A DNA stretch of 64,000 bases. It comes from Delphinus delphis (taxonomy: Eukaryota > Chordata > Mammalia > Artiodactyla > Delphinidae). Under the pieces are notes generated by a model, which worked only from the letters and a program-made list of their open reading frames with translations, was not told the origin of the DNA and searched no databases. Made by a program: the position numbers and the translations under genes. The stretch spans positions 80,023,458-80,087,457 of the forward strand of contig NC_082699.1 of the NCBI RefSeq assembly GCF_949987515.2, in the 5' to 3' direction. Positions 29,532 through 38,850 of the stretch are shown here, piece by piece (positions within the stretch are counted from its first letter, which is position 1; each line of letters opens with the position of its first letter).

Positions 29532-31372
29532 ACATCTTATTATAGAAAATATCAGACATGCACAAAAGTGTAGAGAGTCAGACCATGTGACTGTCACCAC
29601 CACCACCTAAGGCCAGTTCACGGCCAGCCTGGTTTCCTTTTTGCCCTCCCCCCATCGCAAAGCGCCACTCTTCTCTTAGGAGCTAAACAAAGACGGGAGA
29701 GCAGGCGGCCTGGCTGTTGTGTGATGGAGCCCCAGCCTCGTGCTCTGAGTCCGTCCAGCCCTACCTGGGGGCACCAGAGGTATGACTGGGCCCTGCCCCC
29801 TTCCTGTTTGGGGCAGGGTGTCCCCTTAGCCTCCTGCGTCCAGGGTCTCCAGCTGGCTATATGAGAGGCCAGCTGCCCCAAAGTGGCCCAGATCCCTCCT
29901 CAGTCCAAGGGATCCAACTGCCCGACTCGCTCACAGCCTTGGTCTCATTCAGCCTGAGCCTGAGCTGGAACCTCCCATACGCTTCAGACGCCTCCGTGTT
30001 CCCGAGTCAACACAGGCATCTGTCCTATCCAGACACAGGTCACTAGTGTCCCCTACAGGACTGTTCTTTGGGGAGTTTTAAAGGAGACACGGCGGGGGTG
30101 GGGGGGGGCGGCGGGCAGGAGAGTGAGCTCTGGGGGGGGCGGAGGAAGCCGGGAGAAAGTGACCAGAGGGACTGCAGGGCAGGGCTGCCTGGGCCACCAG
30201 GGGGAGGCTCTGGCAGCAGGGGGTGGCCTGCCACCCCTCCTACGCTCCACAGAAGCTTGGCATGTGGTGGCCTGGCAGCCCCGCACTTCCTGATACAGCG
30301 TGGACCTCCGTAACCTCACCTTCCTGTCCTCTCCATCGGGTTGCCACTTTCATTCAACCTTTGCTCTGGGACATCACGCCCCCATGGCTCCCCCCCGCAA
30401 CCCCCTACCCCAGCTCTGCCCCAGAGAGATGACCATGCTCACTACATCCTCTCTGCTGCCCGTCCGTCCACCTTCTCGCTCTCCCAGGAGCCCGGCCCCC
30501 TGAGGACTACACTTCCTCAGCAAGGGCAGCGGCTCATTCTTCTGAACACTAGCTAGCCTCTTCCCGTCCCGTAGCCACTCCTACGACTTTTCTCTGTGGT
30601 GCACACGTGACACACTGCCCTGATCGTCTACCCAGGAGGGACTCTGGTCCCATTGCCTGCAGGGGACAACTTCAGCTGTCAGAGGCTCCAGGGGTTGCCC
30701 CTGGCCCCATGTGCCAGCCTTCTCGTGATGGCTGGCATCGAAGGGCTGGGCGATGCAGGAGCCAAAGGCCTGGCGTCTCAGCCCGATGCGGGCGCCTCTA
30801 GCAAGATGTTCCGACCCCAGAGCCCTCGCAGCGGCACATCCTGCACACTCTGCTTCAGTGTCTCCCTCTTGGAGAGCCCGGGCAGGGAGTTGAAGTCAGG
30901 AGTGGTCCAAGACAGCCTGGACTGAGGCAGACTCGCTCGCTGCCTGGCTGGCTGCAGGTGGGGCACAGACAGACCGGGGGCACAAGGCCAGGGTCCAGTG
31001 GTTCAAACTTTCCCCTGTAGTGAGCGGGCATCACACAGCAGGAACGGCTGCACCAGTGGCTGGAGGGCCTGGCGTTTCAAACGTGCAGGAGCAACAGTCG
31101 TGATCGAGGCCGTGGTTCAGCTCTGGTGAGGCTCCAACGGAAGGGTGATGAGAGGCCAAGAGCCTGGCCTAGCCACGGAAAGCCCAGCCCCTTGGTGGCA
31201 GCTCCCAGCTCTGCAGCCAAAGTGCAGAGTGCTGAGGGTCAGGCCTCGACTTAAGCGTCAGAGCAGCTGAGCTCCAGAGGAACTTGGACGAGTGTCCACT
31301 TCCAGCACAGAGTGCAGTTACAGGAACCAAATTTACCATCCTACCTGAAACAGCTAAAAAACTAGGCAAAAT

Positions 31373-31732
31373 GGGGCTTCCCTGGGGGCGCAGTGGTTGA
31401 GAATCCGCCTGCCAATGCAGGAGACACGGGTTCAAGCCCTGGTCTGGGAAGATCCCACATGCCGTGGAGGAACTAAGCCCGCGAGCCACAACTACTGAGC
31501 CCACGAGCCACAACTACTGAAGCTTGCACGCCTAGAGCCCACGCTCCACAACAAGAGAAGCCACCGCAATGAGAAGCCCGCGCACCGCAACGAAGGGTAG
31601 CCCCTGCTCGCCGCAACTAGAGAAAGCCCGTGAGCAGCAACGAAGACCCAATGCAGCCATAAATTAATTAATTAATTTTTTAAAATAACAAAAGGGAGGA
31701 GGGACACAAACAGGTTCCCATTCAAAAAAAAA
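31373..31732 (+). mobile_element. CHR-1-type SINE with extra 3' segment
   Basis: SINE head GGCTTCCCTGGGGGCGCAG, body of GCCACAACTACTGA repeats, end CCCAATGCAGCC with an ATTAATTA tail near 31680. About 40 nt of non-SINE sequence (31686-31722) and then a pure A run follow. The 17-bp target duplication AAAAAACTAGGCAAAAT is at 31356-31372 and 31733-31749, outside both the SINE and the extra segment. Confidence 0.8.
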
Positions 31733-32181
31733 AAAAAACTAGGCAAAATAGATGAAGCAATGGATCTCAAGACATTGGGCATCAGCAATGAAGGACAGTG
31801 ACCCCTGAGAGGTGACAAACAAGGTGAGCCCTATGATCCCCCAGGTCACTGCCTAGAGGGTGTGTCCAGGCTGTGGCACAGGTGGGCCACCCGGGCAGAC
31901 TCCTCAAGTTCAGAGACGGAGCTGGGTGTCTGGGAAGGCCGGGGTGGCCAGGATTCGCAGGACAGAGTACCAGGGAGTACTTTCAAGAAGAATTTAGAGA
32001 AAATATTTACAATGTATATATTTTTTCAGATTAGTATTTTTCTTTCTTTTGAAAAATACTTGAAAGTGGAATTGCTGGATCATATGGTAGTTTTATTTTG
32101 AGGAAACTCCATACTGTTCTCCATAGTGTAGGAGGGTTCACTTTTCTCCACACCTTCTCCAGCATTTGTTATTTGTAGACT

Positions 32182-32529
32182 ATTTTTAAAATTTATTTAT
32201 TTATTTTTGGCTGCGTTGGGTCTTCATTGCTGCGCGCAGGCTTTCTCTAATTGCAGCGAGTGGGAGCTACTCTTCGTTGCAATGCGCGGGCTTCTCATTG
32301 CGGTGGCTTCTCTTGTTGTGGAGCACAGTCTCTAGGCGCGCGGGCTTCAGTAGTTGTGGCACATGGGCTCAGTAGTTGTGGCTCGCAGGCTCTAGAGAGC
32401 AGGCTCAGTAGTTGTGGCGCACGGGCTTAGTTGTTCCGCGGCATGTGGGATCTTCCCAGACCAGGGCTCAAACCCGTGTCCCCTGCATTGGCAGGCGGAT
32501 TCTTAATCACTGCACCACCAGGGAAGCCC
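32182..32529 (-). mobile_element. CHR-1-type SINE in L1
   Basis: Reverse copy ending GCACCACCAGGGAAGCCC. Target duplication TTGTAGACT at 32173-32181 and 32530-32538. Confidence 0.85.
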
Positions 32530-33520
32530 TTGTAGACTTTTTAACGAAGGCCATCCTGACCAGTGTGAGGTGGTACCTTACTGTAGTTTCGATTTGCATT
32601 TCTCTAATAATTAGTGATGTTGAGCATCTTTTCCTGTGCCTCTTAGCCATCTGTATGTCTTCTTCAGAAAAATCTCTATTCAGGTCCTCTGCCCATTTTT
32701 GAATCGAGTTGTTTGTTTTTGATATTGTGTTGTATGAGTTCATTGTATATTTTGGATATTAACCCCTTCTCAGATATATCATTTGCAAGTATATTTTCCC
32801 ATTCAGTAGGTGGCCTATTCATTTTGTTGGATGTGCAAAAGTTTTTTAGGTTGATGTAGTCCTATTTGTTTATTTTTGCATTTGTTTCTCTTGCCTGAGG
32901 AGACGTATCAAAAAAAAATTGCTAAGAATGATGACAAAGAGCATACTGACAATGTTTTCTTCTAGGAGATTTATGGTTTCAGGTCTTACATGTAAGTCTT
33001 TAATCCATTTTAGCTTATTTTTGTATATGGTGTGAGAAAGTAATCCAGTTTGATTCTTATGCCTGTAGCTGTCCAGTTTTCCCAACACCATATTGAGGAG
33101 ACTGTCTTTTCCTCCTTGTATATTCTTGCCTCCTTTGTCATGGATTAACTGACCTTGTACACATGGATTTATTTCTGGGCTCTCTATCCTGTTCCATTAA
33201 TCTATATTTCTGTTTTTGTGCCAATACCATACTGTTTTGATGACTGGAGCTATGTAGTATAGTTTGAAATCAGGGAGTGTGAATGCTCCAGCTTTGTTCT
33301 CTTTTTTAAGATTGTTTTGACTATTTGGGGTCTTTTGTGTTTCCATACACATTTTAGACATACTTTGTGAATGGGTATGTGGAGAATGCCATTGGTATTT
33401 TGATAGGGATTGCATTGAATCTGTAAACTGATTTGGGTGGTGTGGACATTTTAACAATATTAATCCTTCCAATCCATGAACACAGTATATCTTTCTACTT
33501 GTTTGTGTTGTCTTCAATTT

Positions 33521-33807
33521 CTTTTTTTTTTTTAATATTTATTTATTTATGTGGTTGTTCTGGGTCTTAGCTGCAGCAGGCGGGCTCCTTAGTTGCAGCT
33601 CGCTGGCTCCTTAGTTGCGGCTCACCAGCTTCTTAGTTGCAACAGGCAGGCTCCTTAGTTGTGGCATGTGGGATCCTTAGTTGTGGCATATGAACTCTTA
33701 GTTGTGGCATGCATGTGGGATCTAGTTCCCTGACCAGGGATTGAACCCAGGCCCCCCGCATTGGGAGCCCGGAGTCTTAACCACTGCACCACCAGGGAAG
33801 TCCCTCA
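33521..33807 (-). mobile_element. tRNA-derived SINE in L1, shorter family
   Basis: Reverse copy with TTAGTTGTGGCATGTGGGATC repeats and an end at CACCAGGGAAGTCCC. Target duplication TCTTCAATTT at 33511-33520 and 33808-33817. Confidence 0.85.
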
Positions 33808-34362
33808 TCTTCAATTTTTTTCATCAGTGTCTTATAGTTTTCTGAGCATAGGTATTTTACCTTCTTAATTAGGGTTATTCCCAGATATTTTATTCTTTTT
33901 AATGCAATTGTAAATGGGATTGTTTTCTTACTTTCTCTTTCTGACAGTTCTTTGTTAGCGTATGGAAATGCAACAGATTTCTGTATATTAATTTTGATGT
34001 TGCAACTGTACTGAATGCATTTATTAGTTCTAATAGTTTTTTGGTGGTGTCTTAATAATTTTTTATGTATAGCATCATGTCATCTGTAAACAGCGACAGT
34101 TTTATTTCTTCCTTTCCAATTTGGATTACTTTTAAATATTTTTCTTCTCTGATTGCTCTGGCTAGGACTTCCAATACTATGTTAAATAGAATTGGTGAGA
34201 GTGGGCATCCTTGTCTTGTTCCTGATCTTAGAGGAAACGCTCAGTTTTTCACCGTTGAGTATAATGTTAGCTGTGGGCTTATCATATATGGCCTTTATAA
34301 TGTTGTAGCAGGTTGCCTCTATACCCACTTTGTTGACAGTTTTTATCAAAAATGGATGTTGA

Positions 34363-34727
34363 GGACTTCCCTGGTGGCACAGTGGTTAAGACTCTGCCTG
34401 CCAATGCAGGGGACACGGGTTCAAGCCCTGGTCCAGGAAGATCCCACATGCCGTGGAGCAACTAAGCCCGTGCGCCACAACTGCTGAGCCTGCGCTCTAG
34501 AGCCCGCAAGCCACAACTACTGAAGCCCACGAACCACAACTACTGAAGCCCGTGTGCCTAGAGACCGTGCTCCACAACAAGAGAAGCCACTGCAATGAGA
34601 AGCCCATGCACTGCAACAAAGAGTAGCACCCGCTGGCTGCAACTAGAGAAAGCCCACGTGCAGCAATGAAGATCCAACACAGCCAAAAATAATAAATAAA
34701 TTAAAAATAAATACATTTTTTAAAAAA
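34363..34727 (+). mobile_element. CHR-1-type SINE in L1
   Basis: Forward copy beginning GGACTTCCCTGGTGGCACAG with tail AATAAATAAATTAAAAATAA. Flanks share GGATGTTGA. Confidence 0.85.
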
Positions 34728-35090
34728 AGGATGTTGAATTTTTGTCAAAAGATTTTTCCACATCTGTGGAGATGATCATATGATTTTTATTCTTCAATTT
34801 GTTGATGTGGTGTATCACATTGATTAATTTGTGGATATTAAACCATCCTTGCATACCTGGGATAAATCCCACTTGATCATTGTGTATGATCCTTTTAATA
34901 TATTGTTGGATTTGGTTTGCTAATATATTATCGAGGATTTTTTTTAATCTATGTTCATCAGGGATATTGGCCTGTAATTTCCTTTTTTTGTAGTGCCTTT
35001 GTTCCTTCATTTGGAACATATTCCTCTGTAGCCTCATTTGCCTAACTCTCTGTTTTTATTTCTGTGTATTAGGTAGGTCAGTTATGTTTC

Positions 35091-36200
35091 CTGATCTTGG
35101 AAAAGTGGCTTATGTTGGAGATGTCCTATGCGACCCACCCAGCAGCACACTCCCCTCTGGTCACCAGAGCTGTATGCTCTAGGGCTGCCCTCTGTGTGGG
35201 CTGCAAGGGCCCTTCTGTTGTGGCAAGGCCTGCTACTGTGGGCACACTGGTAGATGGGGCTGGCCCCTGGACCAGTTGGCTGCCAGACCTTGCCTCATGC
35301 AGAGGGTGCAGGCTCACTGGTGGGTGGGGCTGGCTGTGGGCACAGGGGATCCCAGGTCTGGTGCCAACCTGCTGGTGGGTGGGGCTGGATGCCTACACAC
35401 CTGGCTGTTCAGCCTGCTGGCTGGTGGGCAGGTAAGCCCCCAGCACTAACGGGTGCACTTGGTTTAATGCTCTTGTGCTGCCATCTGGAAATTCTTAATA
35501 ACTTTTTAACAAGGACCTCTGCATTTTCAGTTTGCATGGGGCCCTGCAAATTATGCAGCTGGTTCTGGTTCCAGGGACACTCAGCTGATACAATGCACAA
35601 AGACCTGGGTCGTGAGCATGGCCCTGAGAAAAAATGCTGACAGGAAGACCCAGGTGCCTTCTCCGCTCCCACAGCAGCTTCCAGCACCCAGGAGGCAAGA
35701 ACACCCGCTGGACCGGGAACATGGGACTGGGGTTCCAGCAGGCAGGCAGGAGCACGCTCCAGGGATATGGTGGGTCTACTCCCCAGCAGGCCTTGAGCTC
35801 TGGCCTAGAGCTCCGCAGGGGAAACTCCACTAGTGTCCAGTGCAGGATCCACCCCTAGGCACAGTGCTGGACCTTCAGCGGTGCCCCCATCCCATTGCTG
35901 ACTGGACTAGAACAGCACCTGACCCAGACTGGACAGATCAGATTCTGGCTCCTGGATTCTGCTCATTGGTCAGCACTTCCAAAGCCTGGAAGGACCAGTT
36001 CACTGCTACTGACCGAGAGAGGCAGTGTGTCCCACACGTGTTCTAGAGGCCTGGCTACTTGTCACCCTCAGTCCCACTGCGACCCCCATCTTCCAACCCA
36101 AACTCCGGGGTTGCTCCCTGAAAGGCTCCCTGAGGCCCTGCGAGGTGTGCACCACGGGAGGGCCCTGGGGCGGCAGCCCCCACCGCACGGAGGAAATGAG
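35091..36200. other. Repeat-like and unassigned sequence upstream of the TMEM249 3' end
   Basis: Includes three imperfect reiterations of a TGGTRGRTGGGGCTGG phrase (35249-35390). It resembles interspersed repeat text I remember but cannot name. No gene is seen. Confidence 0.4.
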
Positions 36201-36222
36201 CAGGCTTGGAGCAGGAGGTCGC

Positions 36223-36228
36223 TTTATT
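36223..36228 (-). terminator. TMEM249: TMEM249 poly(A) signal AATAAA
   Basis: TTTATT on the plus strand, AATAAA in the gene sense, about 135 nt after the TMEM249 stop. Confidence 0.75.
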
Positions 36229-36363
36229 GAGAAGAAGGCCAGTGGTCAGGTGGAGGCGGGAGACTGGAGGGGAAGGGAGAATGTAGTCCCGGGGTGGGGG
36301 AGGGGTGGGCGCCAGCTGGCAGCATCACAAGTCCTGGGCTGACTTGTGAGAGTTCCGCTTGTC

Positions 36364-38292
36364 CTAGGCACCGTTCTGGTGCAGCAGGATGCCCGGGCTG
36401 AAGGTGGCCCCCGGCGGCCAGTGGCGGACCACGTGCCGGTACGACGTGGCCAAGCAGTCGAAGTAGTTAATGTTGAGCTTCCGGGCAATATGACGGCCGA
36501 GGTATTCCATTTGCTGTGCGAGCGGGTGGCGGTCAGCTCTTGCCTGAACAAGAGCTGCGCCGGAGGCGTCCCCTCCCCTTGGCCAGACCGCACCTCCAGC
36601 CCTGCCCGTCAGCCCCGGCGCCCTCTCCGCTGGCTCCCAGCTCGAGGGCCTGGGCCAGGTCCCCGTTGTATGCACTCTCCACCTGCGAAATGGCCCTATC
36701 TTAAGACCCTAAACAGTGGCTGGCGTCATGTTGAACCAAGGAGGGGAAGGGAGCGTGTCTGGGACTCCGTGGCGGGCTGGGAGGGACCCACCTCGTAGCG
36801 CTCCGACAGCTGCACCAGCACCAGCGGCTCCAGCTTGTGGCCGCACAGAACCAGCTGGAAGAAGCACCTTCCGTAGGCTGGCAAGGGGCAAGCCGCTCAG
36901 CCCCAGGTCCCTGTAGAGCCGGGGGCGGGGGCTCCGGGGGCGGGGGCTCCGGGGGCGGGGGCTCCGGGGGCGGGGGCTCCGGGGGCGGGGGCTCCGGGGG
37001 CGGGGGCATGGGCCAGTTGTCTGCTCCTCCCCACTCCACGTGGCTTCCCCTTCCCCTGGACGCCATCCCCCAGTCCGCGGCCCGCCCCGTGCGTCACCAT
37101 CGGAGCTGAGCGCCATGCGCACGTAGACCAGGTGCATGGGGGCCTGACACACGGTGCGGCCCTGGATGGAGAAGTGGTACACGCCGTGCACGTGGTTCAG
37201 CACCAGGCGGCGCCGCGGCAGCGACGAGATCAGGAGCCACAGGCCCACGCCCACGCCGTAGGCAGGGAAGCCCCAAGTCTTCTGCTTCTGCACCTGTGGG
37301 CGCCGCGGGGACTTTCTGAGCCGCCGCGGGACCCGGGGGCGGGGCACCGAGTGGGGGTCCGGCCCCCAGGGTAGGAAGGCCGTGGGGGGCGGGCCCAGGA
37401 GCTCAGACCTCGCTCACAAGCCCGAAGCTGACGAGGAAGAAGCAGACGATGAAGAGCAGCGTCCCCTTCCACAGCGTGTCCAGGTAGTACTCGAGCACGA
37501 AGACTGGGGGCGGCGCGGCAGAGGCGCGTGAGGATACCGGGACCCTGCTCGCAGCCCGAGGTGGAAGTGCCAGGGCTTGGACCCGGAACTGCCCGCCGGC
37601 CGCAGGGCCCGGGGCCGCTGTCGGGGTCCAGCCTGCAGTTCCAGCGCCCGCGAAGGCCGCAGCCGGCCCGGCCCCGCCCCGTTCAGATTCCAGTCCCCGC
37701 CCCGCGTCGCCGCTCCGCCGGGTTCTGGTCCCCTGGCAACTGAGTGTCGCCCTCACCGTTGGGCTGCTGCTGCGTGAACGGGTAGAAACTGTTGTTCTTG
37801 AGGCGCTTGGCCAGGTTGCGCTCGGTGCAGAAGAGTCCTTGGGCCCAGAGCTGAAAGGGCTTGCTGCCGGCGGTCGTAGGCAGGCCGCTGAACCGGCCCT
37901 TGGGGGCCTGGGTCGGGGTACAGACTGTCAGCTGTGCGGCTTGTCTGTTGCCACTGCCCACTGCTCACAGCCACACTCATACCTGGGAGAATAAAGCCTT
38001 CAGGGTTGCGGTCCAGGAAAAAGCAGTTCTCAGGCGAAGGCAGGGGAGCGACACCGAGTGGCGGTCTAGGCTGGGCGACGCCGGCTTCTAGAAGCTCTGG
38101 GCTGCGCCGGCTTCTAGAAGCTCTGGGCGGCGGTTCTATTAGGGCCGTCCTGTTGATCTTCCCGTCTCCAGGGAGTCGCCCGGCCCGGCCCTGCGGTGGG
38201 CGTGCACTTCCCCCGCTAGGCCCCACCCCACCGGAGGCCCCCTGTACAGCCTGGTTCACAGTCCTCACCTGAAGGGTGGGGTAGTGGGACAT
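36364..38292 (-). CDS. TMEM249: Transmembrane protein 249 (CatSper theta subunit), 6 coding exons
   Basis: TMEM249 (CATSPERQ) is a small membrane protein reported as an auxiliary subunit of the sperm CatSper calcium channel. Exons in transcript order: 38292-38269, 37907-37757, 37503-37409, 37293-37098, 36877-36792, 36513-36364. All have GT-AG borders and compatible phases; 702 nt, 233 aa, close to the human length as I recall it (about 235). Two hydrophobic segments are seen: [15 protein letters not shown] (exon 3) and [15 protein letters not shown] (exon 4), with a cytosolic or luminal C-terminal region. The first exon, encoding only MSHYPTLQ, is the weakest part: another 5' exon could exist around 38010-37985, where a donor follows a frame reading [10 protein letters not shown]. 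The gene follows FBXL6 on the same strand, with its start about 470 bp past the FBXL6 end. Intron 4 carries a 15-bp minisatellite. Confidence 0.85.
36921..37006. repeat. 15-bp G-rich minisatellite in a TMEM249 intron
   Basis: Five perfect units of GGGGGCGGGGGCTCC plus a partial sixth. They fill over a third of the 220-nt intron. Each unit holds two G5 runs on the plus strand, so a G-quadruplex is likely on the non-coding strand. Confidence 0.95.
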
Positions 38293-38397
38293 CCCAGGCC
38301 TGAGCTGGAGAGGAATCTGTAGGCAGGGGCCCCACCACGAGCCCCGTGGCTGAGCATGGCCTCCCCTTCCCCACTGCCGCCTCTGCCCGGGTCAGAA

Positions 38398-38607
38398 CCT
38401 CATATACAAACACAGACAGCTCACCTTAGTGTCCCTGAGGGTGGAAAGCACAGACACGCACGCACACACACACTCAGTCCAAGATTTGAGCCCAGGAGCC
38501 TCATATACAAACACAGACAGCTCACCTTAGTGTCCCTGAGGGTGGAAAGCACACACACACACACACACACACACTCACTCACACTCAGTCCAAGATTTGA
38601 GGCCAGG
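38398..38607. repeat. 101-bp tandem duplication with CA repeats
   Basis: Two direct copies (38398-38498 and 38499-about 38607) starting CCTCATATACAAACACAGAC and ending CAGTCCAAGATTTGAG. The second has a longer CA tract. They lie between the FBXL6 3' end and the TMEM249 start, so in the likely TMEM249 promoter or 5' region. Confidence 0.9.
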
Positions 38608-38777
38608 ATTGAGCAGGCAAGGCCCGGCCACAGGCTGACTCAGGAGCCCTGGGGGGCTGCCCCCAACGCCGCAACACACAGGTTCTGGGCCAGCTGTAGC
38701 CCCCAGTAGTTCCCTCAGGGACAACCCCTAGCCGCTCACTGGGATCCCAAAGACCACACATGAGTTCCTAAAAATGT

Positions 38778-38783
38778 TTTATT
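38778..38783 (-). terminator. FBXL6: FBXL6 poly(A) signal AATAAA
   Basis: TTTATT on the plus strand, about 70 nt after the FBXL6 stop; gives a very short 3' UTR. Confidence 0.8.
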
Positions 38784-38850
38784 GTAACAAAACGCTCACA
38801 CATTCAAAACTGGGAAAGGGGGCAGGGCAGGGCTGGCTGGCTGGAGCTGC

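Larger units (their letters stand above)
27450..31355. other. Intergenic interval, no gene recognised
   Basis: 3.9 kb beyond the provirus. It holds an old L2-like stretch near 28.05-28.45 kb, a G-run/T-run junction near 29.5 kb, and GC-rich unique-looking DNA. Short open frames on both strands show no conserved feature. Confidence 0.5.
31985..35090 (-). mobile_element. L1 LINE fragment, ORF2 region, with three SINEs inserted
   Basis: Minus-strand translation near 34720-35037 shows L1 ORF2 reverse-transcriptase text (for example [34 protein letters not shown]). The lower-coordinate part corresponds to the ORF2 C terminus ([22 protein letters not shown] text near 32.6 kb). It is broken by stops and by SINEs at 32182, 33521 and 34363, and lacks the 5' part, so it is dead. 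Confidence 0.85.

Noticed and set aside
37985..38040. Extra TMEM249 exon ending at a donor near 37985
   Set aside because: The frame reading [10 protein letters not shown] ends in a phase that does not fit the next exon. Exon 38292-38269 joins in phase and gives the expected length, so this was left out, though an alternative transcript remains possible.
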